In this document: positions 45,002 to 53,136 of the stretch, one piece after another | How positions within the stretch are numbered: position 1 is the stretch's first letter | Layout: every line of letters begins with the position of its first letter | NCBI RefSeq assembly: GCF_048263515.1 | Contig: NZ_JBLXEC010000004.1 | Span: forward strand, 124,001-188,000 | DNA from: Marinovum sp048263515 | GTDB taxonomy: Bacteria; Pseudomonadota; Alphaproteobacteria; Rhodobacterales; Rhodobacteraceae | DNA: 64,000 nucleotides | Direction: 5' to 3' | The notes under the pieces: model-generated | Told to the model about the DNA's origin: nothing | Databases searched by the model: none | The model's input: only the letters and a program-made list of their open reading frames with translations | Program-made: the position numbers and the translations under genes

Positions 45002-45832
45002 ATGACCAAGCTTGCCGAGATGCAGACCGCGCCCGAGAGCGTTTCGGAATTGCTTGAACGCCTCGATGCGCAGAGGGAGGATCTGCCAAAGCGGCTCAGG
45101 CAATGCGCCGATTTCACCCGCCGGCACCTGCACCTGATCGCGGTATCCACCGTGTCCGAGATGGCGCAGGCCGCCGACGTGGCACCCTCGGTCTACATGC
45201 GGTTCTGTCAGGCAGTTGGCTTTACGGGCTATTCGCAGATGCAGAACCTGCTGCGCGCCCGCTTCACCGATTTCCGCCCCGACTACGACGCACGCCTTGC
45301 CAGCCTGTCCGAAGGCGGCGCGCTGGGCACCGGGCGGCTGCTGGCGGATTTTGTCGAAGCGGGGCATAAATCACTGTTAACGCTTTCAAATACGGTGACA
45401 AGCGATCGGCTCGACCGGATTGCCAGGGGCATGTCCGAGGCGCGGGTGATCCACCTGGTGGGGCTGCGGCGTGCTTTTGCGGTGGTCAGCAACATGGGAT
45501 ATCTGTTCGAAAAGATGGGCGTTCCGGCCAATGTGCATTTCACTTCCGGCATGATCGAGAGCCATGGCGCGGTGCTGCCGGGGGATGTGCTCTTTGCCAT
45601 CTCCTTTGCACCCTTTTCCGAAGAGACCCTGCGTCTGGCACAATCCGCCGCCGACCGCGGTATCACCGTCTTCGGGCTGACCGATTCACAAAGCTGTCCG
45701 CTCAGTCAGAGTGCCAGCGAACTGCTGCTCGTGCGCGAGGGCGAGGTCGCCGGTTTCCGGGGCCTGAGCGCCGCAAACACCCTGACGACGGCGCTGGCCG
45801 TTTCGGTCAGCGCGCTGCGCCACCAGAGTTGA
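45002..45832 (+). CDS. MurR/RpiR-family regulator (IolR-like)
   Basis: A 276-aa protein with an N-terminal HTH_6 (about residues 20-85, LPKRLRQCADFTRRHLHLIAVSTVSEMAQAADVAPSVYMRFCQAVGFTG) and a SIS sugar-phosphate-binding domain (about 125-255, ARVIHLVGLRRAFAVVSNMGYLFEKMG). Family members repress sugar or inositol catabolism genes and are released by a phosphorylated ligand. AAGGA precedes ATG 45002. It sits upstream of an ABC importer, with a matching operator in front of each, indicating autoregulation plus control of the importer. Confidence 0.92.
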   Translation: MTKLAEMQTAPESVSELLERLDAQREDLPKRLRQCADFTRRHLHLIAVSTVSEMAQAADVAPSVYMRFCQAVGFTGYSQMQNLLRARFTDFRPDYDARLASLSEGGALGTGRLLADFVEAGHKSLLTLSNTVTSDRLDRIARGMSEARVIHLVGLRRAFAVVSNMGYLFEKMGVPANVHFTSGMIESHGAVLPGDVLFAISFAPFSEETLRLAQSAADRGITVFGLTDSQSCPLSQSASELLLVREGEVAGFRGLSAANTLTTALAVSVSALRHQS

Positions 45833-45856
45833 CTTGGCGTCCGATTCGAGGGTAGT

Positions 45857-45870
45857 GGAATAAATGTTCC
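45857..45870. promoter_or_regulatory. Candidate RpiR operator, copy 2
   Basis: GGAATAAATGTTCC, followed by ATTTTG, lies 84 nt before the ABC substrate-binding gene. It shares GGAAT, GTTCC and the flanking ATTT with 44938-44951, though the N6 differs (TAAATG against TTTTTG). Confidence 0.7.
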
Positions 45871-45954
45871 ATTTTGTCGGAGGAGGGCAAGGCGGAACAC
45901 CGGCGCAGGCCGGAACAACCGGGGAAAACCCCGTATCGTTCAAAGGGAGGAACC

Positions 45955-46875
45955 ATGACCAATTTCATCAAAACCGCGGCCTTTGCCGCGGCCGTCGGCC
46001 TTGCCGCGCCGGCATTGGCGCAGGACATCATTGTTGTCAGCCACGGCCAGGCCAATGACCCGTTCTGGTCGGTGGTCAAGAACGGCGTCGACCTCGCCGC
46101 GCAGCACACCGGCGCCAACGTGGAATACCGCGCGCCAGAGACCTTTGACATGGTGGCGATGAGCCAGCTGATCGACGCCGCCGTCAACCAGGAGCCCGAC
46201 GGCATCGTCGTCTCGATCCCCGATGGTGACGCGCTCGGCCCGTCGATCAGACGCGCGGCCGAGGCCGGCATTCCGGTGATCTCGATGAACTCCGGCTCCG
46301 ATGTCGCCGCCGAACTGGGCGCGGCGCTGCACGTTGGCCAGTCCGAGTTCGACGCGGGCAAGGCAGCCGGCGCCAAGCTGGCCGAGATGGGCGGCACCAC
46401 CGCGATCTGCGTCAACCACGAGGTCGGCAACGTGGCGCTCGACCTGCGCTGCTCGGGCTTCGAAGAGGGCTTTGGCGGCTCGGTCGAGGTTCTGCCCACC
46501 GGCAACGACCCGGCAGAGATCGAATCCAAGGTCTCGGCGGCGCTGGCCTCGAATGAGGATATCGACACGGTGATGGCCCTGGGCGCGAGCCTGGCGGGCG
46601 AGCCTTCGCTCAAGGCGGCGCAGGCCTCGGGGCGCGAGGTGCATGTCGCCTCCTTCGACCTCTCGGCCAACTTCCTTGAATCGATTGCCGCCGGCGACGC
46701 GGCCTTTGCCATCGACCAGCAGCAGTTCCTGCAGGGCTACCTGCCGGTGGTCTTCCTGGCCAACAATGCCAAGTACGGCCTGATGCCGGGCGGCAACGTG
46801 CCCTCGGGCCCGAACCTTGTCACCAAGGACAAGGCCGGCCAGGCGATCGAGCTTTCGGCTCAAGGCATCCGTTAA
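45955..46875 (+). CDS. Periplasmic sugar-binding protein of an ABC importer
   Basis: A 306-aa protein with a signal peptide (MTNFIKTAAFAAAVGLAAPA, ending ALAQ). The mature part is a Peripla_BP_4/ribose-type (cluster B) fold: DIIVVSHGQANDPFWSVVKNGVDLAAQ, EPDGIVVSIPD and IPVISMNSGSD. Similar proteins bind ribose, xylose, fructose or myo-inositol. AAGGGAGG lies upstream. Followed by an attenuator-like hairpin and then permease and ATPase genes: a complete importer. The RpiR regulator with GGAA-N6-TTCC sites points to inositol, but no iol catabolic genes are present. Confidence 0.92.
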   Translation: MTNFIKTAAFAAAVGLAAPALAQDIIVVSHGQANDPFWSVVKNGVDLAAQHTGANVEYRAPETFDMVAMSQLIDAAVNQEPDGIVVSIPDGDALGPSIRRAAEAGIPVISMNSGSDVAAELGAALHVGQSEFDAGKAAGAKLAEMGGTTAICVNHEVGNVALDLRCSGFEEGFGGSVEVLPTGNDPAEIESKVSAALASNEDIDTVMALGASLAGEPSLKAAQASGREVHVASFDLSANFLESIAAGDAAFAIDQQQFLQGYLPVVFLANNAKYGLMPGGNVPSGPNLVTKDKAGQAIELSAQGIR

Positions 46876-46903
46876 TCTGCAAACCGACGTCTGCGGAACA
46901 GGG

Positions 46904-46937
46904 GGGCCGTGGTGTGTGACCGCGCCACGGCCCTTTT
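46904..46937 (+). terminator. Attenuator-like terminator between SBP and permease genes
   Basis: GGGCCGTGG (46904-46912) pairs with CCACGGCCC (46925-46933) across a 12-nt loop, followed by TTTT. Partial termination here would make the binding protein more abundant than the membrane parts, common for such operons. Confidence 0.75.
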
Positions 46938-46963
46938 GCATCCAAAGGCCAGAGGAGACCCCC

Positions 46964-48067
46964 ATGTCCGACAGTACCCAAGCCGTCGACGAACGGCTCA
47001 AATCCGAAGGCTTCGGCGCCCGGATGATGAAACGCCCCGAGCTGGGCGCCATCGCCGGGGTGATCCTTGTGACGCTGTTCTTCCTCGCCACCGCCGATCC
47101 GGCAATGTTCACCACCTCGGGGATCATCAACTTCATGACCCCGGCGGCGCAGCTCGGCATCCTCGCCATCGGCGCGGCGATGCTGATGATCGGCGGCGAG
47201 TTCGACCTCTCGATTGGCTCGATGGTGGCCTTTGCCGGGCTGTTCTTTGCCGCGTCCACCGTGACCTTCGGCCTGCCGCTGGTGATCGCCATTCCGGCGA
47301 CGTTCCTCTTTGCCGCGCTGGTGGGCTCGATCAACGGGCTGATCGTGATCCGGTCGGGCCTGCCGTCCTTCATCGTGACACTGGCCTTTCTCTTCATCCT
47401 GCGGGGGCTGTCGCTGGTGGGGCTGAAAATGGCGACCGGCGGCTCGACCCAGCTGCGCGGGGTGCGGGATGCCACCGAGGGCGACTGGCTGGCGCCATTC
47501 TTTTCCGGCGATGCCTTTGGCGGGATGTTTGCCTGGCTGGCCGAGAAGGGGATCGTCGAGACCTTCAAGAACGGCAATCCCAAGGTGCCGGGCCTGCCGA
47601 TCGAGATCATCTGGTTCGTGATCATCGCGCTGCTGGCCACCTGGGTGCTGCTGCGCACGCCGGCGGGCAACTGGATTTTCGCCGCCGGCGGCGACACCAA
47701 TGCCGCCACCAACTCGGGCGTGCCGGTGCGGCGAGTGAAGATTTCGCTCTTCATGGTCACCGCCTGTTGCGCCGCTCTGGTGGCAATCATCACGGTGATG
47801 GACGCAGGCTCGACCGACTCGCGCCGGGGCTTTCAGAAGGAATTCGAGGCGATCATCGCCGCGGTGATCGGCGGCTGCCTGCTGACCGGCGGCTATGGCT
47901 CGGCGATCGGGGCGTTCTTTGGCTCGATCATCTTCGGCATGGTGGTCATCGGGCTGACCTACACCGATTTCGACCAGGACTGGTTCCAGGTGTTCCTGGG
48001 CGGCATGCTGTTGATCGCGGTGTTGTTCAACAATGCCATCCGCAAGCGCGTGACGGGAGAACGTTGA
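46964..48067 (+). CDS. Sugar ABC transporter permease
   Basis: A 367-aa integral membrane protein of the BPD_transp_2 (RbsC/AraH-type) family with ~8-10 transmembrane segments. Signatures: GAAMLMIGGEFDLSIGSMVA (about residues 72-91), FVVTLAFLFILRGLSLV and AIIAAVIGGCLLTGGYGSAIGAFFGS. A ~70-residue insertion (about 155-225, GGSTQLRGVRDATEGDWLAPFF) is typical of the FrcC subgroup. Pairs with the adjacent ATPase, 1 nt away, and the upstream binding protein. Confidence 0.94.
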   Translation: MSDSTQAVDERLKSEGFGARMMKRPELGAIAGVILVTLFFLATADPAMFTTSGIINFMTPAAQLGILAIGAAMLMIGGEFDLSIGSMVAFAGLFFAASTVTFGLPLVIAIPATFLFAALVGSINGLIVIRSGLPSFIVTLAFLFILRGLSLVGLKMATGGSTQLRGVRDATEGDWLAPFFSGDAFGGMFAWLAEKGIVETFKNGNPKVPGLPIEIIWFVIIALLATWVLLRTPAGNWIFAAGGDTNAATNSGVPVRRVKISLFMVTACCAALVAIITVMDAGSTDSRRGFQKEFEAIIAAVIGGCLLTGGYGSAIGAFFGSIIFGMVVIGLTYTDFDQDWFQVFLGGMLLIAVLFNNAIRKRVTGER

Positions 48068-48068
48068 G

Positions 48069-48890
48069 ATGACCGAGGACACAACCTTTCACCACGGCGA
48101 CGCGCCCAATACCGCCGAGCCGATCGTCAAGATGGTCGATATCGAGAAGCATTTCGGCAATATCATCGCCCTGGCCGGCGTCAGCTTCGACGTCAAGCCG
48201 GGGGAGTGTCACTGCCTGCTGGGCGACAATGGCGCCGGCAAGTCGACCTTCATCAAGACCATGTCGGGCGTGCACAAGCCCACCAAGGGCGAGATTCTCT
48301 TCGAAGGGCAGACCATGGATTTCGGCAGTCCGAGGGATGCCATGGAGGCGGGGATTGCCACGGTGTTCCAGGACCTTGCGATGATCCCCCTGATGAGCGT
48401 GACGCGGAACTTCTTCATGGGGCGCGAGCCCACCATCGGGCGCGGGCCGTTCAAGCGCATGGACGTCGCCCGGATGAACGAGATCACCATGGCCGAAATG
48501 CGCAAGATGGGGATCAACCTGCGCGCGCCCGATCAGGCTGTGGGGACCCTGTCGGGCGGCGAGCGTCAGACGGTGGCGATTGCCAGGGCGGTGCATTTCG
48601 GCGCCAAGATCCTGATTTTGGATGAACCGACCTCGGCACTTGGCGTGCGCCAAACCTCGAACGTGCTGGCAACCATCGACAAGGTGCGCAAGGCCGGGAT
48701 CGGTGTGGTTTTCATCAGCCACAACGTGCGGCACGCTTTGGCGGTGGGCGACCGGTTCACGGTGCTGAACAGGGGCAAGACGCTGGGGACGGCGCAGCGT
48801 GGAGAGATCACGCCGGAAGAGCTGCAGGACATGATGGCCGGCGGCCAGGAGATGGCGCAGCTGGAGGGATCGCTGGGCGGGACGGTGTGA
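48069..48890 (+). CDS. Sugar ABC transporter ATP-binding protein
   Basis: A 273-aa single-domain ATPase. Walker A GDNGAGKST (about residues 53-61), signature LSGGERQTVAIARAVHFG, Walker B ILILDEPTSALG and the H-loop in VVFISHNVRHALAVG are all intact. It is half the length of RbsA-like ATPases, matching FrcA-type subunits, which work as homodimers. It begins 1 nt after the permease stop, so translation is coupled. Last gene of the importer operon. Confidence 0.95.
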   Translation: MTEDTTFHHGDAPNTAEPIVKMVDIEKHFGNIIALAGVSFDVKPGECHCLLGDNGAGKSTFIKTMSGVHKPTKGEILFEGQTMDFGSPRDAMEAGIATVFQDLAMIPLMSVTRNFFMGREPTIGRGPFKRMDVARMNEITMAEMRKMGINLRAPDQAVGTLSGGERQTVAIARAVHFGAKILILDEPTSALGVRQTSNVLATIDKVRKAGIGVVFISHNVRHALAVGDRFTVLNRGKTLGTAQRGEITPEELQDMMAGGQEMAQLEGSLGGTV

Positions 48891-48898
48891 AGGGCTGA

Positions 48899-49575
48899 AA
48901 CGCCTGCGCCCCTCGTGGCCCGGAATCAAGGGCGTCAGCCCGCCGGGCCAGCGGCTGCCCGCCCCACCGGGCTGCCGCTTTGGCTGGGCTTGGTGCGTCG
49001 TTCGGAGGTTATCCGGATTTGGCCGGGATAAAGTGCGGCTGAACTGCCGAGGTAGCGGCATCTCCCGGGCAGCCGCTGGCCCGGCATGTTGGGTGGGGTG
49101 GCTGAAGTGAGGAGTGCTTTGGCGCCTTCCGAAAAACCCCTGAGCCACTCGTGGCCCGGAATCAAGGGCGTCAGCCCGCCGGGCCAGCGGCTGCCCGCCC
49201 CAACGGGCTGCCGCTTTGGCTGGTCTTGGTGCGTCTCTCAGAGGTCTTCCGGATTTGGCCGGGATAAAGTGCCAAAGAACTGCCGGTGCAGCGGCATCCC
49301 GCGGGCAGCCGCTGGCCCGGCATGCGGGTGGGGTGGCTGGAGTGAGGAAGGCTTTGGCGCCTCTCGAAAAACGCCTGCGCCCCTCGTGGCCCGGAACAGG
49401 GGCGCAAGCCCGCCGGGCCAGCGGCTGCCCGCCCCACCGGGCTGCCGCTTTCGCTGACGCAAGCGCCTAGCTCGGAGGTTCTCCGGATTTGGCTGGGATA
49501 AAGTGCGGCAGAACGACGGGAGCAGCGGCATCCCGCGGGCAGCCGCTGGCCCGTCTCAGAGCGAATAGGCCGCCG
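48899..49575. repeat. Three tandem ~236-bp repeats, each a large inverted structure
   Basis: Anchors CTCGTGGCCCGG lie at 48912, 49148 and 49383, periods of 236 and 235 bp. Each unit reads (in order) GGGCCAGCGGCTGCCC, a central block with TCCGGATTTGGC and GGGATAAAGTGC, then GGGCAGCCGCTGGCCC, which is the exact reverse complement of the first element: the unit can form a ~200-nt stem-loop. The units differ by about 10% and by small indels. This array fills the whole 709-nt space between the ABC operon and the convergent gabD gene. No coding frame is convincing; open frames over it are repeat artefacts. No known element is recognised. Confidence 0.9.
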
Positions 49576-49599
49576 GAGCAAGCTCCGGCGGCCTGAAGA

Positions 49600-51078
49600 T
49601 CAAACCGAGGTACAGATGTACTTCAGCTCCATGAACTCATCCATGCCGTGCCGGCTGCCTTCGCGGCCGAGGCCGGATTGCTTGACCCCGCCAAAGGGCG
49701 CCACCTCGGTCGAGATCAGACCGGTGTTCACGCCGACCATGCCGTATTCCAGCGCTTCCTGCACCTTGGTTACCCGGCTCAGGTCCTTGGCGTAGAAGTA
49801 CGACGCCAGGCCGAAGATCGTGTCATTGGCCAGCTCGATCACCTCGTCGACGGTGTCGAACTTGAACAGCGGTGCCATCGGGCCGAAGGTCTCGTCCTGC
49901 GAGAACACCATCTCCTTGGTCGCCCCGGTGATGATCGTCGGCTCGAAGAAGGTGCCGCCAAGTTCGTGACGCTTGCCGCCCTGGATCACCTTGCCGCCCT
50001 TGGCGAGGGCATCGGCGATATGCTCTTCGACCTTCTCGACCGCCGCCTCGTTGATCAGCGGGCCGACGGTGGGTTCGTCCGCCAGACCGTCGCCGACCTT
50101 CATGTCGGCCACGGCCTTGGCCAGCTTCTCGGCAAAGGCGTCATAGACGCCGGCCTGCACGTAGATCCGGTTGGCGCAGACGCAGGTCTGGCCGTTGTTG
50201 CGGTACTTCGAGATCATCGCGCCTTCGACGGCGGCATCCAGATCGGCGTCGTCGAACACGATGAAGGGCGCGTTGCCGCCCAGTTCCATCGAGCATTTCA
50301 TCACCTGGTCGGCGGCCTGCTTCAGCAGGATGCGGCCCACCTCGGTCGAGCCGGTGAAGGTCAGCTTGCGGACCTTGGGGTTCTCGCAGAATTCCTTGCC
50401 GATCTCGGAGGAACGCGACGAGGGGATCACCGAGAAGACACCATGCGGAATGCCGGCGCGTTCGGCCAGAACCCCCAGCGCCAGCGCCGAAAGCGGCGTC
50501 TCGGCGGCGGGGCGGGCGACAAAGGCGCAGCCAGAGGCCAGCGCCGGGCCGGCCTTGCGGGTGATCATCGCGTTGGGGAAGTTCCACGGCGTGATCGAGG
50601 CGGCCACGCCGATCGGCTGGCTGATCACAGTGATCCGCTTGTCGCGCTGGTGGCCGGGGATGGTCTCGCCATAGGCGCGCTTGGCCTCTTCTGCGAACCA
50701 TTCGATGAAGGACGCGCCATACATCACCTCACCCTTGGCCTCGGCCTTGGGCTTGCCCTGTTCGGCGGTGAGGATCTTGCCCAGGTCCTCGGCATGTTCG
50801 ACCATCAGGTCGAACCACTTGCGCAGAACGGCGGCACGTTCCTTGCCGGTCCATTGCGCCCAGTCCTTCTGCGCCACATAGGCGGCATCGATCGCCTCGG
50901 CGCATTCTTCGCGCGACAGGTCGGCGACCTTGGCAATGACATCGCCACGCGCCGGGTTGGTCACGTCAAAGGTGGCGCCGTCCCTGGCGTCACGCCATTC
51001 GCCGGCCAGATAGGCCTTGGTGGCGATCAGCTCGGGATCGTTCAGCAGGGAGGCAAGATCGGTCTGTTGGTCGAGCAT
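49600..51078 (-). CDS. gabD: NAD(P)-dependent succinate-semialdehyde dehydrogenase
   Basis: A 492-aa aldehyde dehydrogenase. Catalytic Cys299 lies in NNGQTCVCAN, general base Glu265 in MELGGNAPFIVFDDAD, and the Rossmann GxTxxG is TFTGSTEVGRI (about residues 240-250). NFPNAMITRKAGPALASGC is typical of GabD. It converts succinate semialdehyde to succinate. It is the last gene of a minus operon that begins at 54588 (GABA aminotransferase-type), so the pathway is probably GABA or polyamine catabolism. Confidence 0.92.
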   Translation of the reverse strand: MLDQQTDLASLLNDPELIATKAYLAGEWRDARDGATFDVTNPARGDVIAKVADLSREECAEAIDAAYVAQKDWAQWTGKERAAVLRKWFDLMVEHAEDLGKILTAEQGKPKAEAKGEVMYGASFIEWFAEEAKRAYGETIPGHQRDKRITVISQPIGVAASITPWNFPNAMITRKAGPALASGCAFVARPAAETPLSALALGVLAERAGIPHGVFSVIPSSRSSEIGKEFCENPKVRKLTFTGSTEVGRILLKQAADQVMKCSMELGGNAPFIVFDDADLDAAVEGAMISKYRNNGQTCVCANRIYVQAGVYDAFAEKLAKAVADMKVGDGLADEPTVGPLINEAAVEKVEEHIADALAKGGKVIQGGKRHELGGTFFEPTIITGATKEMVFSQDETFGPMAPLFKFDTVDEVIELANDTIFGLASYFYAKDLSRVTKVQEALEYGMVGVNTGLISTEVAPFGGVKQSGLGREGSRHGMDEFMELKYICTSV

Positions 51079-51095
51079 GCAGGAAGCTCCAATTC

Positions 51096-51659
51096 TCAGT
51101 TGTCTGTTTCGGAAAAAGGTTGCGTCGCCAGTTCGGCGGCAATGTCATCGTCAAGCGGCGTGCCGCAGGTTTTCAGCAGGAAGCCCAGCGTGGAATAGAA
51201 GCCGACCGTCGCCATCACGTCGATCATGCCTTCCTTGCCATAGGCTTCGACCAGTGCCTTGGCGGTCATCGGCGAAAGCTGCTTCATGTCGAAAAGTTCG
51301 TCCACCGCCCGCGCCAGAAGTGCATCCTCCGGCGCCATGCCGTCGATCTGGCCACGGATCGAGGCGATGCGGGCATCGGTGAAGCCCACCTTGCGGGCGC
51401 GCGAAATGTGCTGCTGCCATTCGTAGCGCGAGCTCAGCCGCACGCCGGTGCGCAGGATCACCACTTCGACCATCTCGAGCCCCAGCGCGCTTTTCAGCAC
51501 GACGTGATCGCGCAGCGTGGCCCAGGCGCGCAGCAGCGCCGGGTCATGCGCCATGGTGCGATAGACGTTGAGCTTGCCGGCAAAGCCGCCGGTCATCTCG
51601 GCGATCTCCTCGGGCCAGTCGGCGTCGGAGATCGGGGGCAGGGGAAAGGCGGCGGTCAT
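51096..51659 (-). CDS. Carboxymuconolactone-decarboxylase-fold protein
   Basis: A 187-aa helical protein. RTGVRLSSRYEWQQHISRARKVGFTD (about residues 70-95) carries the E-x-x-x-H motif of the AhpD/CMD family. The CxxC of peroxidase-type members is missing; the general CMD carbanion-stabilising Glu/His pair is present. Position between gabD and a class III aminotransferase suggests a role in amine degradation. GGAG-type signal is not obvious. No precise function is assigned. Confidence 0.8.
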   Translation of the reverse strand: MTAAFPLPPISDADWPEEIAEMTGGFAGKLNVYRTMAHDPALLRAWATLRDHVVLKSALGLEMVEVVILRTGVRLSSRYEWQQHISRARKVGFTDARIASIRGQIDGMAPEDALLARAVDELFDMKQLSPMTAKALVEAYGKEGMIDVMATVGFYSTLGFLLKTCGTPLDDDIAAELATQPFSETDN

Positions 51660-51687
51660 CGGCTCTGTCCTTGGCAGCTCTCACGCA

Positions 51688-53007
51688 TCAGATAGAGGCC
51701 GCGATGGCGCGGTCCAGCTTGTCGACCAATTCGTCAAGCTGCGCCTCCTCGATGATGAAGGGCGGGGCCAGAAGCACGTGATCGCCGCGCTGACCATCGA
51801 GCGTGCCGGACATCGGATAGCAGATCAGGCCCTCGGCGAAGGCAGCCTTCTTGATCTTGGCGGCCAGCCCCTTGGCGGGATCGAAGGGCTCCTTGCTGTC
51901 GCGGTCTTCCACCAGTTCGATGCCGCGGAACAATCCACGGCCGCGGATGTCACCGACATGCGGGTGCTGGCCGAAGCGCTCGGTCAGTTTTTCCTGCAGC
52001 TTCTCGCCCATTTCCTGAACCCGCGGCAGCAGTCCGCGGTCGAGGATGGCCGAGACGACGGCCTTGCCGGCCGCCGCGGCGACTGGATGGCCCATGTAGG
52101 TGTGGCCGTGCTGGAAGAAGCCGGTGCCACTGGCAATGGTGTCGTAAATCTCCGAGGTGCAGAGCATCGCGCCGATCGGCTGATAGCCGGCGCCCAAACC
52201 TTTGGCCACGCAAAGGATATCCGGGCTGATGCCGTCCTGCTCGCAGGCGAAAAGCGTGCCGGTCCGGCCCATGCCGCACATCACCTCGTCGAGGATCAGG
52301 AGGATGCCGTGGCGGTCGCAGATCTCGCGGATGCGCTTGAAATAACCCGGTGCCGGGGCCAGGGCGCCGGCGGTGGCGCCCACCACCGGTTCGGCGATGA
52401 AGGCCATGACGCTCTCGGGGCCAAGGCGCTGGATCTCGTCCTCCAGCGCATCGGCAGCGCGGCGGCCGTAATCCTCGGCGCTCTCGCCCTCGTGGCGCAG
52501 GCGGTAGTCGTAGCAGGGGTCGATATGGCTCACGTCAAGCAGCAGCGGCGCGAATTGCGCCCGGCGCCATTCGTTGCCGCCGGCGGAAAGCGCGCCGATG
52601 GTGTTGCCGTGGTAGCTCTGCTTGCGAGCGATCAGCTTGCCGCGCTGCGGCTCGCCTTTCTCGACCCAGTATTGCCGGGCCAGCTTGATCGCGGCCTCGG
52701 TGGCCTCTGACCCGCCGGAGACCAGGTAGACCCGGTCGATCCCTTCGGGCGCATTGGCGATCAGCAGATCGGCCAGTTCCTCGGCCGGCTGCGAGGTGAA
52801 GAATCCGGTGTGGGCAAAGGCCAGGGTGTCGATCTGCGCCTTGACGGCGGCCACGACCTCTTCGTCGTTGTGGCCGAGGCACGACACCGCGGCGCCGCCC
52901 GATCCGTCCAGGTAGCGCTTGCCGTCGGCATCGATCAGGTAGCAGCCCTCGCCGCCGACGGCGGTGGGAAGCTTGGCTTTGGAATGGCGCGGAAAGACGT
53001 GGTTCAT
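51688..53007 (-). CDS. Class III aminotransferase (omega-aminotransferase type)
   Basis: A 439-aa PLP enzyme. YLVSGGSEATEAAIKLARQYW (about residues 95-115), SYHGNTIGALS, LLILDEVMCGMGRTGTLFA (PLP-binding Asp-Glu) and CVAKGLGAGYQPIGAMLC (the lysine) are intact. ATG at 53007, with AGGAG-type signals upstream, gives the usual N-terminus MNHVFPRHSK. Close relatives transaminate omega-amino acids, putrescine or beta-alanine with pyruvate or 2-oxoglutarate. It is followed 28 nt later by the CMD-fold gene. Confidence 0.9.
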   Translation of the reverse strand: MNHVFPRHSKAKLPTAVGGEGCYLIDADGKRYLDGSGGAAVSCLGHNDEEVVAAVKAQIDTLAFAHTGFFTSQPAEELADLLIANAPEGIDRVYLVSGGSEATEAAIKLARQYWVEKGEPQRGKLIARKQSYHGNTIGALSAGGNEWRRAQFAPLLLDVSHIDPCYDYRLRHEGESAEDYGRRAADALEDEIQRLGPESVMAFIAEPVVGATAGALAPAPGYFKRIREICDRHGILLILDEVMCGMGRTGTLFACEQDGISPDILCVAKGLGAGYQPIGAMLCTSEIYDTIASGTGFFQHGHTYMGHPVAAAAGKAVVSAILDRGLLPRVQEMGEKLQEKLTERFGQHPHVGDIRGRGLFRGIELVEDRDSKEPFDPAKGLAAKIKKAAFAEGLICYPMSGTLDGQRGDHVLLAPPFIIEEAQLDELVDKLDRAIAASI

Positions 53008-53136
53008 CGGAGGAGCTCCTGATTGAGGCAACCGGGGGGACCCGTCCAGCGAGGGCGGGCCTGCATCCCGCGTAAACCTGATGACAGGAGCAAGCAAGGC
53101 TGGCGGCGGGAAAATGCCGCCAGCCTCGGGGTCTGG

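Noticed and set aside
42970..45150. A 726-codon minus-strand frame through the GntR gene
   Set aside because: Only the last part (from 44034) is the AbrB-family protein; the upstream part is antisense to the GntR gene with unlike composition.
48935..49581. Several open frames across the 236-bp repeats
   Set aside because: They recur with the repeats and change frame with the indels between units, so they are not maintained as coding.
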